Assembly (NCBI GenBank): GCA_007693505.1
Contig: REDL01000124.1
Location: forward strand, 1-64,000
Length of the DNA stretch: 64,000 nucleotides
Reading direction: 5' to 3'
Source: Desulfovibrionales bacterium
GTDB lineage: Bacteria; Desulfobacterota; Desulfovibrionia; Desulfovibrionales; Desulfonatronaceae
The stretch's first letter is position 1; every line of letters begins with the position of its first letter. The translations under genes were made by a program, and so were the position numbers. Shown here piece by piece: positions 44,413-54,611 of this stretch. The notes below the pieces were generated by a model. It was not told the DNA's origin and did no database searches. It saw only the letters and a program-made list of their open reading frames with translations.

Positions 44413-44805
44413 TTAGACTCTTCTGCGTTTGGGTGGCCGGCAGCCGTTATGCGGAATTGGCGTAATATCGCGAATATACGTAACCTGAAACCCGACCTTG
44501 TTGATAGCCCGCATGGCGGCTTCCCGCCCGGACCCTGGACCTTTGACCAGCACGCCGACGGTCCTCATGCCTTGCTCCTGAGCTTTTCGGGCAGCAGATT
44601 CAGCTGCAAGCTGTGCGGCAAAAGGGGTACTTTTGCGTGATCCCTTGAAACCGGACATGCCCGAGCTTGCCCAGCTTACAACATTTCCCTTTTGATCGGT
44701 GAAGGAAATGATGGTATTGTTGAAGCTGGCCTGAATATGGGCAACTCCCACGGGAATATTTTTCTTTTCCTTTCGCTTTCCAACTTTACGTGACGGTTTT
44801 GCCAT
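44413..44805 (-). CDS. rpsK: 30S ribosomal protein S11
   Basis: 130 residues, platform protein of the 30[19 protein letters not shown] and the C-terminal [18 protein letters not shown] are diagnostic. It is 68 bases downstream of rpsM, a longer gap than elsewhere in the run, without a recognisable gene. Confidence 0.98.
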   Translation of the reverse strand: MAKPSRKVGKRKEKKNIPVGVAHIQASFNNTIISFTDQKGNVVSWASSGMSGFKGSRKSTPFAAQLAAESAARKAQEQGMRTVGVLVKGPGSGREAAMRAINKVGFQVTYIRDITPIPHNGCRPPKRRRV

Positions 44806-44873
44806 GTCTCAGTTTACTCCTGTCCATGAAAAAAAGTATTCATTATCGTTATTCACGATCACTGTGGACGTAG

Positions 44874-45245
44874 TTATTTTTTACGCTTTCCAACAATTGA
44901 CCGCCGTGGGCCTTTGCGGGTCCGAGCATTGGCATGCGTACTTTGACCTCGAGCTGGAAGCCCTTTGCGATGGCGCAGGCCACGATAACAGCCAATGTCC
45001 ATTAAGCGTTTGATGTTGCTGGTAACTTCGCGGCGAAGATCACCCTCAACTTTATAGGTCGATTCGATTTCTTTACGGATATCGTTGACCTCATCCGGGG
45101 ACAACTCATCGGTTTTCTTCGTCCACGCAATGCTTGTCGCATCCAAAACTTTCAATGCCGTTGCCCGACCGATGCCGTAGATATACGTCAGCGCAATATC
45201 CATTCGCTTGTTCTTGGGCAAATCAACCCCTGCGATTCGTGCCAC
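44874..45245 (-). CDS. rpsM: 30S ribosomal protein S13
   Basis: 123 residues. [20 protein letters not shown] at the N-terminus and the basic tail [16 protein letters not shown] are typical. S13 sits in the 30S head and contacts P-site tRNA and the 50S. It is 12 bases downstream of rpmJ. Confidence 0.98.
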   Translation of the reverse strand: MARIAGVDLPKNKRMDIALTYIYGIGRATALKVLDATSIAWTKKTDELSPDEVNDIRKEIESTYKVEGDLRREVTSNIKRLMDIGCYRGLRHRKGLPARGQSTHANARTRKGPRRSIVGKRKK

Positions 45246-45257
45246 GTTACTCCTCCA

Positions 45258-45371
45258 TTATCCTTGACGTTGCTTGTGACGAGGGTTTTCACAGATAACC
45301 CGTAAAATACCATTGCGGCGAATGATCTGGCATTTGTCGCAGACTTTCTTCACGGACGGCTTGACTTTCAT
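45258..45371 (-). CDS. rpmJ: 50S ribosomal protein L36
   Basis: 37 residues, read directly from the sequence: [33 protein letters not shown] and QRQG. Cys11, Cys14, Cys27 and His32 form the zinc site, so this is the zinc-binding (C+) form. It is too short for many gene finders. It stands between a 320-base gap and rpsM. Confidence 0.95.
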   Translation of the reverse strand: MKVKPSVKKVCDKCQIIRRNGILRVICENPRHKQRQG

Positions 45372-45691
45372 CTGATACTCCAACGTTAATTTCGGTCGTA
45401 TGAGATGCTACGACCCCGATTGAAATCAATTCAGAACGTCATGCAACAAACTGAATTTAAAGATTTTACGTAAAAACATTTTGTTTGTTGCGATGATTTA
45501 TTAGCACTTGCTAACGTCTAATTAATGGTATCCGTTACAACTTACAAGGAAGTGTCTGTTCTTGCCTGTTTGAACGAATACGGTGAAAAGTGTTATGAAA
45601 AGGCATGAGTCAGGATATTTACATGCAATTTGACGTATACGACTCGATGTTGATGCAAATAAAGCATTAAAACCGTTAACTGCTGCCTGAA
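45372..45691. other. 320-base AT-rich gap inside the ribosomal run
   Basis: No gene is supported between map and rpmJ; infA, which often lies here, is absent. The only clear structure is a 7-bp hairpin at 45394-45415 (GGTCGTA with TACGACC, 8-base loop), 23 bases before rpmJ. The gap may hold a promoter and a leader for the rpmJ-rpsM-rpsK-rpsD-rpoA-rplQ part, for instance the S4 control site. Confidence 0.5.
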
Positions 45692-46486
45692 TCAATGAAC
45701 TCTTTCCTGACCATACTCTGCAAAACTCTTGCTTAAAACTTCAGGACCCTTGGAAGTGAGAGCAATCGTATGCTCAAAATGTGCAGCCAAACTTTGGTCT
45801 TTCGTCACCGCTGTCCACCGGTCAGGAAGAATCTCAACATCTTCATTGCCGGCGGTAACCATTGGCTCAATGGCCAAGACCATTCCGGTTTTTAATGGAA
45901 TCTCCGTATATCGCTGTGGGATGAAATTAGGAATTTCAGGTTTCTCATGAAGGCTGCGGCCTATACCGTGGCCAACAAACCGTTTGACAACCGCACACCC
46001 TTCATTCTCGACATACTGCTGAATGGCTCGAGATATATCATGTAGATGATTGCCAACAGTAGCAGCTTGAATTCCGATATCCAAGGCGTTACGGGTCACG
46101 TCTAGGAGTTTCTGGGTCTGCGTGGAGATCCGGCCAACGGGAAATGTCCTTGCGGAATCCCCGTAAAAACCTTGGTAGATAACGCCGAAATCTATGCTGA
46201 CAATATCTCCTTCGCGCAATTCACGCTCAGAAGGAAAACCATGGACGACCTGCTCGTTGACTGAACAGCATATGGCGTATGGAAATCCGCGATATCCCTT
46301 AAAAGCAGGCTTAACATCGTACCGTGAGCACCAGGTCAATGCAATTTCTTCAAGATCCATTGTCTTAATTCCTGGTCGTACACTTTCTTGCAACGCATCC
46401 AGGATAATTGAAACAATTCGATTAGCCTCACGCAGTATGTTGATTTCCTTCTCGTTTTTTAAATAAATACCGAGATACTTCTTCAC
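45692..46486 (-). CDS. map: Methionine aminopeptidase, type I
   Basis: 264 residues. It removes the initiator methionine. The five metal ligands are in the usual motifs: DFGVIYQGFYGDSARTF (two Asp), GHGIGRSLHEKP (His), AIEPMV (Glu) and FEHTIAL (Glu). CCSVNEQVVHG is the substrate-side His. It follows secY by two bases; adk, often between them, is absent. Confidence 0.97.
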   Translation of the reverse strand: MKKYLGIYLKNEKEINILREANRIVSIILDALQESVRPGIKTMDLEEIALTWCSRYDVKPAFKGYRGFPYAICCSVNEQVVHGFPSERELREGDIVSIDFGVIYQGFYGDSARTFPVGRISTQTQKLLDVTRNALDIGIQAATVGNHLHDISRAIQQYVENEGCAVVKRFVGHGIGRSLHEKPEIPNFIPQRYTEIPLKTGMVLAIEPMVTAGNEDVEILPDRWTAVTKDQSLAAHFEHTIALTSKGPEVLSKSFAEYGQERVH

Positions 46487-46488
46487 AC

Positions 46489-47796
46489 CTAGCGCCTGCC
46501 TTTAATCCGTGTTTTCTGCATCAAACCTTCATATTGATGTGTTATCAAGTAGGAATCGACTTTGCTCATGGTATCCATGGCGACAACAACAGTGATCAAT
46601 ACCCCTGTTCCGCCAAAATAAAACGGTACGTTGAACTGTGAGATAAGCAGCATAGGAAGAACACATATGGCTGAAATATATAGCGATCCCCAAAGTGTAA
46701 TCCTGCTGAGAACCGTATCGATATACTCACGAGTCTTTAGTCCTGGGCGAATTCCTGGGATAAACCCACCCTGTTTTCGAATGTTCTCGGCAATATCTTT
46801 TGGATCGAAAATAATCGCCGTATAAAAATAACAAAAGAAAATGATCAATGCGACAAAGACGGAATTGTACAAAATAGTGGCAGGGTCAAACATCATGGAA
46901 ACCCTGTTCAAGATCTCGGACTGGGAAAATGATGCCAGTGTCGCTGGAAACATCAACATGGAAGAGGCAAAAATTGGTGGAATAACGCCAGCTGTGTTGA
47001 TCTTCAGTGGAAGATGCGTGGTCTGACCACCATACATTTTCCTTCCGAGCATGCGCTTGGCGTATTGTATCGGTATTCTGCGTTGTCCTCGCTCCATGAA
47101 AACGATGAAGATCAACACGCTCGCCACAAGTATTGCCAGAAGCAGGGCGACAAAAAGCGATATTTGCCCAGCGGTCATCAATCTGAAAGTATTTATGATC
47201 GCTCCAGGAAGTTGCGCCACGATACCTGCAAAAATAATCAGTGATATACCATTACCAATGCCGTATTCGGTTATCTGTTCACCAATCCACATCAACAATA
47301 CCGTACCGGAAACCATGGTAATGATCGTCGTCAAACGAAAAGCCCAGCCTGGATCCATCACAACGGGAGCTCCAGCGGGGCTGGTCATGTTTTCAATCCC
47401 GATTGCAATACCGAGACCTTGTACAGTGGCGATCATCACCGTACCATAGCGTGTATATTGCGTAATCTTCTTCCGACCTGAGGCCCCTTCCTCCTTCAAA
47501 CGCTTCAACTCCGGACTCACAACCGTCAGGAGTTGAATGATGATCGAGGCGGAAATGTACGGCATAATCCCCAGTGCAAAAATGGAGAGATTGCTCAAGC
47601 CTCCACCGGCAAACATATCGAACATTCCAAACAATGTTCCCTGCATGTTGGCAAAAAAATCCGCCATGGCTCTGGAGTCGACACCAGGCACAGGTATATG
47701 TACGCCGATCCTGCAGGTCGCAAGAAGCAAAAATGTAAAGAGAATCTTGCGTTTTAATTCCGCAAGACCACCAGCCTTACTCGTTGTTTGCTGCAC
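46489..47796 (-). CDS. secY: Protein translocase subunit SecY
   Basis: 435 residues with ten membrane segments. Family motifs seen: PGVDSRAMADFF (TM1-2 plug region), GIGNGISLIIFAGI (TM5) and the cytoplasmic RIPIQYAKRMLGRKMYGGQTTHLPLKIN loop read in pieces. It forms the channel used by SecA. Its start overlaps rplO by 20 bases. Confidence 0.97.
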   Translation of the reverse strand: MQQTTSKAGGLAELKRKILFTFLLLATCRIGVHIPVPGVDSRAMADFFANMQGTLFGMFDMFAGGGLSNLSIFALGIMPYISASIIIQLLTVVSPELKRLKEEGASGRKKITQYTRYGTVMIATVQGLGIAIGIENMTSPAGAPVVMDPGWAFRLTTIITMVSGTVLLMWIGEQITEYGIGNGISLIIFAGIVAQLPGAIINTFRLMTAGQISLFVALLLAILVASVLIFIVFMERGQRRIPIQYAKRMLGRKMYGGQTTHLPLKINTAGVIPPIFASSMLMFPATLASFSQSEILNRVSMMFDPATILYNSVFVALIIFFCYFYTAIIFDPKDIAENIRKQGGFIPGIRPGLKTREYIDTVLSRITLWGSLYISAICVLPMLLISQFNVPFYFGGTGVLITVVVAMDTMSKVDSYLITHQYEGLMQKTRIKGRR

Positions 47797-48247
47797 GGTT
47801 TCCGCCTTCCACGGCTATGGCTTGCCCACCGGCTTTGGATATCTTGTCGGCAGCTGACTTGCTGAACCGATGCGCTTCAACCCTTACGGCGATATCAATA
47901 TCACCCTTGGCCAGGATTTTTATCGGCAATCCTCTTCTGCTGAGACCAGCGTCATAAATGGCCTCCAAAGAGATATGCTCCGTTTGTGAAAAAACGTTCA
48001 GAAGTCGGTCAAGATTGACAACGGCATATTCCGTTCGAAAGGGATTTTTAAAACCACCCTTCGGCAACCTGCGCTGCAATGGCATCTGTCCGCCTTCAAA
48101 GCCTGGAGCCTTGGTGCCGCCACTTCTGGCTTTTTGCCCTTTGTTGCCTTTGCCGGAGGTGCATCCCCATCCACTGCCGGATCCACGGCCGACACGCTTG
48201 CGGTTTTTGCGTTCCTCGTGAAATGGGTACAGATCATGTAATTGCAT
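47777..48247 (-). CDS. rplO: 50S ribosomal protein L15
   Basis: 156 residues. The Gly-rich N-terminal extension RVGRGSGSGWGCTSGKGNKG is typical of L15. It is the first gene after a 70-base gap that follows rpsE; the rpmD gene normally located there is missing. Confidence 0.97.
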   Translation of the reverse strand: MQLHDLYPFHEERKNRKRVGRGSGSGWGCTSGKGNKGQKARSGGTKAPGFEGGQMPLQRRLPKGGFKNPFRTEYAVVNLDRLLNVFSQTEHISLEAIYDAGLSRRGLPIKILAKGDIDIAVRVEAHRFSKSAADKISKAGGQAIAVEGGNRAANNE

Positions 48248-48317
48248 AATTTCCTTCCAATGAATGCGCGTTCAACAGCTACCGTTGCCTGGGTGCAAGA
48301 AGAAACGTCGTATCAAG

Positions 48318-48815
48318 TTATATTGCCGTCCGTGCGAGACTGACGGCTTGTCCCCGCAACGCGCTGACCTGGTCAGCGGAACGCAGAGCGACAAGTCCCT
48401 GAACCGTAGCTTTTAACACATTATGTGGATTGTTTGTTCCGATGGCCTTGGTCAGAATATCACGAACACCAACTGCTTCCATCACTGCACGGACAGGACC
48501 GCCGGCAATAATCCCAGTTCCCTTGGAAGCAGGTTTTAAGACAACCCGTCCAGCACCGTACTGTCCCTCGACTTTGTAGGGAACCGTACCGTCGACCAAA
48601 TTGATCTTTTGCATCGTCTTTCGTGCTCGTTCAGTAGCCTTGCGAATCGCCTCTGGTACTTCATTGGCTTTTCCAAGTCCGTAGCCGACTGAATCTTTCC
48701 CATTGCCGACAACCACAAGCGCGCTGAAGCTGAATCGTCGTCCACCCTTAACTACCTTGGCTACACGATTCAGATAGACAATTTTTTCTATGAACCCTAA
48801 TTGCGTCTGTTCCAT
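48318..48815 (-). CDS. rpsE: 30S ribosomal protein S5
   Basis: 165 residues from the ATG at 48815 (GGGGA upstream, family start MEQ). An ATG at 48827, overlapping the rplR stop, is the alternative. [18 protein letters not shown] and [18 protein letters not shown] are diagnostic. S5 helps decoding accuracy. Confidence 0.97.
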   Translation of the reverse strand: MEQTQLGFIEKIVYLNRVAKVVKGGRRFSFSALVVVGNGKDSVGYGLGKANEVPEAIRKATERARKTMQKINLVDGTVPYKVEGQYGAGRVVLKPASKGTGIIAGGPVRAVMEAVGVRDILTKAIGTNNPHNVLKATVQGLVALRSADQVSALRGQAVSLARTAI

Positions 48816-48826
48816 GAAGGTCCCCA

Positions 48827-49186
48827 TTAGAATTGAAGTCCGCCCTCGCGCGCGCCATCCGCGAGTGCTTTAATCTTGCCGTGGTAGATATATCCGCCTC
48901 GATCAAAAACCGCTTGGTGAATATTCTTTTCCTTTGCCTTGCCGGCCAAATCCTTTCCGACCTGGACAGCCGTCTCGCAATTGTACTTTTTGAATTCAGC
49001 ATCTTTAGCGAGCAGCAACGAGGAAGAGCTTGCAATGGTATGCCCCGCTTCATCGTCAATGAGTTGAGCATAGATATATGCATTGGAGCGAAAAACAACC
49101 AAACGCGGTCGAAGCGCACTGCCGGAGATTTTCTTGCGAATGCGATGCTTGCGACGCATTCTTGCTTGTGCTTTTGTATATTTCAT
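48827..49186 (-). CDS. rplR: 50S ribosomal protein L18
   Basis: 119 residues, binds 5S r[24 protein letters not shown] and the C-terminal [20 protein letters not shown] are the family pattern. It is 9 bases downstream of rplF. Confidence 0.97.
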   Translation of the reverse strand: MKYTKAQARMRRKHRIRKKISGSALRPRLVVFRSNAYIYAQLIDDEAGHTIASSSSLLLAKDAEFKKYNCETAVQVGKDLAGKAKEKNIHQAVFDRGGYIYHGKIKALADGAREGGLQF

Positions 49187-49195
49187 GGGTTAAAC

Positions 49196-49732
49196 CTATT
49201 TTTTACCCGTTTTACCGGCTTTTCGCCGTATAGTTTCATCCGCGTACTTGATGCCTTTGCCCTTGAACGGCTCAGGTGGACGGAATCGGCGAATCTGCGC
49301 GGCTACTTCCCCGACTTGTTCCTTACTGACCCCCTGGATTGTCAGCTTGTTGCCTTCAACCTTGGCGGTCATACCTTGGGGAAGCAGATATTCAACCGGG
49401 TGCGAAAATCCAACGTTCAGGGTGATCTTCGAGCCATCAACAGCAACTTTATAGCCTACCCCAATAACTTCGAGAACTTTCTGAAAACCTTCGGTAACGC
49501 CATGTACCGTGTTCGCCAGTAACGTACGGCGTAGTCCGTACTGTTCCCGGGCAATACGCGTATCGTCGACCCGCTGGAGGTGAACGGCATCGTTCTTTAC
49601 CTCATACGAGATTTTGGCATGGGTCGGGGTTCGCAGTTCCCCTTTGGGTCCTTTGACCTCGATCATATCTTTGTGCACCAGAACTTCAACGCCCTTGGGC
49701 ACGGGGACTGGATTCTTACCAATGCGTGACAT
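49196..49732 (-). CDS. rplF: 50S ribosomal protein L6
   Basis: 178 residues, two similar domains. SRIGKNPVPVPKGVEV at the start and the signature RFRPPEPFKGKGIKYADE at the end, followed by a basic tail. It sits near the factor-binding site of the 50S. Confidence 0.98.
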   Translation of the reverse strand: MSRIGKNPVPVPKGVEVLVHKDMIEVKGPKGELRTPTHAKISYEVKNDAVHLQRVDDTRIAREQYGLRRTLLANTVHGVTEGFQKVLEVIGVGYKVAVDGSKITLNVGFSHPVEYLLPQGMTAKVEGNKLTIQGVSKEQVGEVAAQIRRFRPPEPFKGKGIKYADETIRRKAGKTGKK

Positions 49733-49744
49733 TATCGCTTCTCC

Positions 49745-50128
49745 TTACCAGACTTCACAGAGCAGTTCGCCGCCGACATTTTCAGCCATGGCTACGCGTC
49801 CTTCCAGAACGCCTTTCGGCGTTGAGAGGATGGCAATACCCAGCCCGTTTTGCACAGCGGGGATCTCTTTCGCGCCAACGTAAATTCGTAATCCAGGCTT
49901 GCTCAACCGACGTGATCCAGAGATCGCGCCTTTAGAGGATAGATATTTCAGGACAACCCGAATGTTCCGTTCTTCTTTATGCACATCGGCGACAAATCCA
50001 TTCTCCTTCAGTATTCCGGCAATGGATTCCGTCATTCGTGATGCGGGAAAGAAAACGTCCTTGTGCAAGGCTTTCTGGGCATTTCGGACGCGTGTCAGCA
50101 TGTCCGCGATGGGATCATTTAGCAGCAT
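49745..50128 (-). CDS. rpsH: 30S ribosomal protein S8
   Basis: 127 residues. DPIADMLTRVRNAQKA and the C-terminal GIAILSTPKGVLEGRVA are diagnostic. S8 binds the central domain of 16S rRNA and in E. coli represses the spc operon. Confidence 0.98.
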   Translation of the reverse strand: MLLNDPIADMLTRVRNAQKALHKDVFFPASRMTESIAGILKENGFVADVHKEERNIRVVLKYLSSKGAISGSRRLSKPGLRIYVGAKEIPAVQNGLGIAILSTPKGVLEGRVAMAENVGGELLCEVW

Positions 50129-50141
50129 GGGCAGACCTCAT

Positions 50142-50327
50142 TTACCAACTGGATTTTCTTACCCCAGGGAGTTCACCCGCCAGGGACATGTTGCGAAAAC
50201 AGATGCGACAGATTCCGAAATGCCGGAGAAATGCACGAGACCGACCACACAAGGGACACCGGTTATAAGCACGCGATGAAAATTTCGGTTTTCTTGCGGC
50301 CTTGATTTTAAGGGCTGTTCGAGCCAA
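50142..50327 (-). CDS. rpsN: 30S ribosomal protein S14, zinc-binding type
   Basis: 61 residues, the short type Z. The zinc knuckle is CPLCG and CRICF, spaced as usual, in a highly basic protein. The zinc-independent long form is not in the window. It has possible relevance to the znu/Zur system nearby, since zinc-poor cells often switch S14 forms. Confidence 0.97.
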   Translation of the reverse strand: MARTALKIKAARKPKFSSRAYNRCPLCGRSRAFLRHFGICRICFRNMSLAGELPGVRKSSW

Positions 50328-50342
50328 AGCTTCCTCCTTTCG

Positions 50343-50882
50343 TTACTTTTTAAAGGGCATGCCCAACAACTGCAGAAGGGTCTTGCCCTCTTTGTCAGTG
50401 GAGGCAGTGGTCACGATAGTAATGTTCATACCCTTGACACGATCAACGCGATCCATGTTGATCTCTGGAAAAATGGTATGCTCCTTGATGCCCATGGTGA
50501 AATTGCCACGACCATCAAAACCTCGATCCGGAATGCCACGAAAGTCCCGAACGCGTGGCAATGAGAAGGATACCAACTTGTCCAGAAAATCCCACATCCG
50601 CTCCCGACGCAGGGTCACCCGACAGCCGACGGGCATGCCTTCTCGCAATTTATAAGCAGCAATAGATTTTTTAGCCCGTGTAATCACGGCTTTCTGCCCT
50701 GCGATTTGAGTCAACTCCGTCACAGCATCCTCAATCAGCTTGTTATTTTGTGACGCTTCACCCAATCCGATATTCAAGCTGACGCTCTGGACTTTGGGAA
50801 CCTCCATGGAGGAAGAGTACCCGAATTCCTTCATGAGTTCCGGGGCGACTTTGCTCTTATAGATTTCCTGCAACCTGGACAT
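50343..50882 (-). CDS. rplE: 50S ribosomal protein L5
   Basis: 179 residues, binds 5S rRNA and P-site t[22 protein letters not shown] and the signature [22 protein letters not shown] (read in parts) identify it. It is 8 bases after rplX. Confidence 0.98.
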   Translation of the reverse strand: MSRLQEIYKSKVAPELMKEFGYSSSMEVPKVQSVSLNIGLGEASQNNKLIEDAVTELTQIAGQKAVITRAKKSIAAYKLREGMPVGCRVTLRRERMWDFLDKLVSFSLPRVRDFRGIPDRGFDGRGNFTMGIKEHTIFPEINMDRVDRVKGMNITIVTTASTDKEGKTLLQLLGMPFKK

Positions 50883-50890
50883 GACGCACC

Positions 50891-51214
50891 TTACGCAATG
50901 ATTTCGTTACACTTTTTACAAAAACGAACTTTTTTGTCCGAGTCGATAAGCTTGTATCCGACTCGAGTCGGTTGAGCACAAGCATCGCAAACCAGCGTCA
51001 CATTGGAAAGATGCATGGGATTTTCCTTCTCCTTGATCCCTCCGGTTTCCCCTTTATAGGGGTTTCCCTTGGAATGACGCTTGACCTTGTTCACACCCTC
51101 GACAAGAACACGTTCGGTTTTCGGAAAAAGTTTTAAAACCTTGCCGATTTTTCCTTTTTCCTTGCCAACCATGATCATGACTTTGTCGTTTTTATGAATC
51201 TTTCTGTTTTTCAT
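50891..51214 (-). CDS. rplX: 50S ribosomal protein L24
   Basis: 107 residues. The KOW motif is [20 protein letters not shown]; two CxxC pairs in the second half (CDAC and CKKC) suggest a zinc site. It starts 50S assembly. Confidence 0.97.
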   Translation of the reverse strand: MKNRKIHKNDKVMIMVGKEKGKIGKVLKLFPKTERVLVEGVNKVKRHSKGNPYKGETGGIKEKENPMHLSNVTLVCDACAQPTRVGYKLIDSDKKVRFCKKCNEIIA

Positions 51215-51223
51215 GGCAATATC

Positions 51224-51592
51224 CTAGAGTACTTCCGGTGCCAGCGAGACAATTTTCATGAAATTCTTTGACCGCAACTCTCGTGCAACGGGGCCGAAAA
51301 TCCGCGTCCCGACCGGTTCGTTCTGCTTATTTAGCAAAACAGCCGAATTGTTATCGAACCGTATAAAGGAACCGTCTGGGCGATTGACTTCCTTCTTGGT
51401 CCGAACGATGACCGCGCGCATGACCTCGCCTTTTTTTACTTTGGAGTGCGGCATGGCTTCCTTGACCGAAACAACAATGATGTCGCCGATCGATGCATAT
51501 CTGCGGTGACTCCCGCCGAGCACCTTGACGCAAAATACCTTTTTCGCGCCAGAATTGTCGGCGACGTCGAGCAATGATTGGACCTGGATCAT
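51224..51592 (-). CDS. rplN: 50S ribosomal protein L14
   Basis: 122 residues of a very conserved protein: [19 protein letters not shown] at the start and [20 protein letters not shown] at the end. It makes bridge contacts with 16S rRNA. Confidence 0.98.
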   Translation of the reverse strand: MIQVQSLLDVADNSGAKKVFCVKVLGGSHRRYASIGDIIVVSVKEAMPHSKVKKGEVMRAVIVRTKKEVNRPDGSFIRFDNNSAVLLNKQNEPVGTRIFGPVARELRSKNFMKIVSLAPEVL

Positions 51593-51601
51593 AATAGCCT
51601 C

Positions 51602-51868
51602 TTAGACAGCCTTTTGCAGTACTTGTTTCAATTGCCAGCACTTGCGCTTGCTCAAGGGTCGGCTTTCAATAATTTCGACGGTATCCCCAATATTGCACTG
51701 ATTCGTCTCGTCATGAGCCATCATTTTTTTTCGACGGCGGATATATTTTTTGAACAGGGGATGTTTTTCCAGCTTGTTCACCGAGACAACAATGGTCTTT
51801 TCAGCCTTGTTGCTGAGAACAACACCGACCTCTGTGCGTTTGGTTTTGGTTTTTGGTTCAATATTCAT
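51602..51868 (-). CDS. rpsQ: 30S ribosomal protein S17
   Basis: 88 residues, OB fold. EVGVVLSNKAEKTIVVSVNK and GDTVEIIESRPLSKRKCW are typical. The start overlaps the rpmC stop by four bases (ATGA). Confidence 0.97.
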   Translation of the reverse strand: MNIEPKTKTKRTEVGVVLSNKAEKTIVVSVNKLEKHPLFKKYIRRRKKMMAHDETNQCNIGDTVEIIESRPLSKRKCWQLKQVLQKAV

Positions 51869-52065
51869 GGCTTGGCTCCAGCGTTTTGCTCTGACATCAC
51901 CGTCAAAATCCGGGCAACTGTTTTCCGCACATATGGCAATCGTTGCGTATTCTCCAGCTGAGCAGTCTTGTGCTGAAATCGCAAGTTAAACAACTCCTTG
52001 CGAAATTCCTGAAGCTTCTCATTGAGTTCAGTGCCGGTTAATTCACGCAGTTCTTTGGATTTCAT
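51865..52065 (-). CDS. rpmC: 50S ribosomal protein L29
   Basis: 66 residues, a helical hairpin. The signature is EFRKELFNLRFQHKTAQLEN. It lies near the tunnel exit, where SRP and trigger factor dock. Confidence 0.97.
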   Translation of the reverse strand: MKSKELRELTGTELNEKLQEFRKELFNLRFQHKTAQLENTQRLPYVRKTVARILTVMSEQNAGAKP

Positions 52066-52067
52066 GC

Positions 52068-52478
52068 CTAGGCCTCCCTGAAAACAATGCTGGTTTTAAT
52101 CGGCAGTTTATAGGATGCCCGGCGCAAGGCTTCAGAGGCAAGTTCAAGACTGACACCCTTGATTTCATAGAGGACCCGGCCACGTCGTATCGGCGCACAC
52201 CAGCCTACGGGGGCCCCTTTACCTTTGCCTTGACGGGTTTCCGCAGGCTTGGCCGTGATCGGTTTGTCCGGAAAAACGCGAATCCAGACTTTCCCGCCGC
52301 GCTTAATATGCCGCATCATGGCAATACGCGCTGATTCGATTTGTTGATTCGTCAACTTGCCAGGCTCAAGAGCCTTTAATCCGATATCACCAAAAACTAC
52401 AGATGATCCACGAAGGGCCATGCCCTTGATGCGATTTTTCTGTTGCTTTCGAAACTTAACTTTTTTGGGACTCAACAT
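52068..52478 (-). CDS. rplP: 50S ribosomal protein L16
   Basis: 136 residues. [19 protein letters not shown] at the start and the loop [21 protein letters not shown] near residues 80-100 are L16 hallmarks. It shares one base with the rpsC stop. Confidence 0.98.
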   Translation of the reverse strand: MLSPKKVKFRKQQKNRIKGMALRGSSVVFGDIGLKALEPGKLTNQQIESARIAMMRHIKRGGKVWIRVFPDKPITAKPAETRQGKGKGAPVGWCAPIRRGRVLYEIKGVSLELASEALRRASYKLPIKTSIVFREA

Positions 52479-53116
52479 TACTGAATCACCTCATCAAGTA
52501 TCTCGCCTTTAAAAATCCAGACCTTCACGCCAATCACGCCATAGGTGGTCTTTGCGACAGCCTGTCCATAATCAATATCCGCCCTCAGTGTATGCAACGG
52601 AACTCGTCCGTCCCGGTTCCATTCACTGCGTGCGATTTCCGCACCACCAAGGCGGCCGGCGACATTGATTTTAATGCCCTCGGCGCCAAACTTTCGAGCC
52701 AGGCCGACAGTCCGCTTCATGGCCCGACGAAAAGCAACTCGCCGCTCCAACTGCAAGGCGACATTTTCTGCCACCAGTTGCGCATCGGTTTCTGGTCGAC
52801 GAATTTCTATGACCTCAAGTGCAAAATCCTTTTGGAATTTTTTCTTCAAGGTTGTCCGTAAATTCTCGATCTCAACGCCTTTACGTCCAATGACAATTCC
52901 AGGACGTGCCGTAAAGAGAATCAACCGAATCTTGTTGGCGGCGCGCTCAATTTCGATTTTGGATATACCGGCATGATACAGAGTTTTTTTCAAAAAATTC
53001 CGAATTTGTCGGTCTTCATGAACAAATGCGGCATAATCCTTTTTGCTGAACCACCTGGACTGCCAATTTTTGGTATATCCAAGACGGAAACCGATGGGAT
53101 GCGTCTTCTGGCCCAA
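52478..53116 (-). CDS. rpsC: 30S ribosomal protein S3
   Basis: 212 residues. [20 protein letters not shown] at the N-terminus, the KH domain with [11 protein letters not shown] and the C-terminal [21 protein letters not shown]. It lines the mRNA entry site. Confidence 0.98.
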   Translation of the reverse strand: MGQKTHPIGFRLGYTKNWQSRWFSKKDYAAFVHEDRQIRNFLKKTLYHAGISKIEIERAANKIRLILFTARPGIVIGRKGVEIENLRTTLKKKFQKDFALEVIEIRRPETDAQLVAENVALQLERRVAFRRAMKRTVGLARKFGAEGIKINVAGRLGGAEIARSEWNRDGRVPLHTLRADIDYGQAVAKTTYGVIGVKVWIFKGEILDEVIQ

Positions 53117-53128
53117 TTGTCTATCCTC

Positions 53129-53461
53129 CTACGCTTCCTCAACAATGACGGTGATGTGACTTGTCCGTTTCAAGACCCGATAAGCGCGTCCCATGGCCCG
53201 GGGGCGAATACGCTTCCACGATGGCCCATCATTAATAATGATGTTTTTAACGTACAGTGTATCCACATCCACCCCACCAAGCTGTTCCGCATTGGCAATG
53301 GCGGAATGCAAAATTTTGTCCAGAACCGCTGCAGCTTTTTTTGGGGTGAACTTCAAAATTTTTCGCGCATCTTCAACATTTTTTCCTCGGACATTGGCCG
53401 CAACCAACCGAGCTTTTTGTGAGGATATGCGGACGTAGCGCGCGACAGATTTCGCTTCCAT
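53129..53461 (-). CDS. rplV: 50S ribosomal protein L22
   Basis: 110 residues from the ATG at 53461; GGAGG is 8 bases upstream, while the in-frame GTG at 53467 is too close to it. SVARYVRISSQKARLVA and PRAMGRAYRVLKRTSHITV are family motifs. Its loop lines the peptide exit tunnel. Confidence 0.97.
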   Translation of the reverse strand: MEAKSVARYVRISSQKARLVAANVRGKNVEDARKILKFTPKKAAAVLDKILHSAIANAEQLGGVDVDTLYVKNIIINDGPSWKRIRPRAMGRAYRVLKRTSHITVIVEEA

Positions 53462-53478
53462 GATCACAGCCTCCAGAA

Positions 53479-53766
53479 CTACTTTTTGCCTTTTACAGCA
53501 CTCTTTTTGCCGCCGGCATGGGCGTGAAAGGTCCTGGTGGGGGAAAACTCACCAAGCTTATGACCAACCATATTTTCTGTAACAAAGACAGGGATAAACT
53601 TCTTACCATTATGAACGGCAAACGTTAAACCCACCATCTCTGGAACAATCGTTGAACGTCGTGACCAAGTTTTGATCACTTTTCGGTCGTTGATCTCATT
53701 TGCCTTGGTCACTTTTTTAAGCACATGCCCATCAACAAAAGGACCTTTTTTTACAGAACGTGGCAT
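53479..53766 (-). CDS. rpsS: 30S ribosomal protein S19
   Basis: 95 residues. [18 protein letters not shown] and the end [17 protein letters not shown] are diagnostic. A head protein, assembled with the help of RimM (15.2 kb). Confidence 0.98.
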   Translation of the reverse strand: MPRSVKKGPFVDGHVLKKVTKANEINDRKVIKTWSRRSTIVPEMVGLTFAVHNGKKFIPVFVTENMVGHKLGEFSPTRTFHAHAGGKKSAVKGKK

Positions 53767-53777
53767 CTTGGTGACTC

Positions 53778-54608
53778 CTATTTCTGCCCGCGACGTTTGA
53801 CGATCAGCTTGGACGATGGCTTGCGACGATTTCGTGTCTTATAGCCCTTTGTCGGTTTGCCCCATGGTGTACAGGGGTGCCTTCCTCCGGAGCTTTTCCC
53901 CTCGCCCCCGCCAAGAGGATGGTCAACCGGGTTCATGGCTACACCGCGAACCTTCGGTCGACGACCCAACCATCGATTGCGTCCGGCCTTGCCAATGGAA
54001 ACCTGCTCATGGTCGCTGTTGCCAACCTGACCAACGGTCGCCCGACATGTAACCAGAATTTTTCGGACTTCACCTGACGGCAAGCGCAACAGGGCATACT
54101 TCTCTTCCTTGGCGACCAACTGTGCATACGTCCCGGCACTGCGGCAGAGCTGACCACCTTTTCCAGGTGTCATTTCCACGTTATGAATGATGGTTCCCAC
54201 AGGGATACGCCCGAGGTGCATTGCATTACCGGGAAAGATATCCGCTGTGCTCCCGGCCACAATGGTGTCGCCGACCTTTACTCCATCAGGAGCTAAAATG
54301 TATCGCTTTTCGCCATCAGCATAATGCAAGAGCGCGATGCGAGCGCTACGGTTGGGATCATATTCGATAAACGCGACCTTGGCCTGGATATCGTACTTGT
54401 CACGTTTGAAATCAATGATCCGCAGACGGCGCTTGTGCCCACTACCGCGTCGACGCGAGGTAATCCGTCCAAAATTGTTGCGTCCGCTCTGTTTCGAGCG
54501 GCCTTTGGTCAACGACTTTTCCGGTTTGTCTCGATTGATTTCGGAAAATTCCGAGACAGACTGAAAGCGTGTCCCAGGAGACGTCGGTTTGAGCTTGCGA
54601 ATGGACAT
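53778..54608 (-). CDS. rplB: 50S ribosomal protein L2
   Basis: 276 residues. The conserved [19 protein letters not shown] region (read as [18 protein letters not shown]), near the peptidyl transferase centre, is intact. [15 protein letters not shown] and a basic tail are also typical. Confidence 0.98.
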   Translation of the reverse strand: MSIRKLKPTSPGTRFQSVSEFSEINRDKPEKSLTKGRSKQSGRNNFGRITSRRRGSGHKRRLRIIDFKRDKYDIQAKVAFIEYDPNRSARIALLHYADGEKRYILAPDGVKVGDTIVAGSTADIFPGNAMHLGRIPVGTIIHNVEMTPGKGGQLCRSAGTYAQLVAKEEKYALLRLPSGEVRKILVTCRATVGQVGNSDHEQVSIGKAGRNRWLGRRPKVRGVAMNPVDHPLGGGEGKSSGGRHPCTPWGKPTKGYKTRNRRKPSSKLIVKRRGQK

Positions 54609-54611
54609 TGT

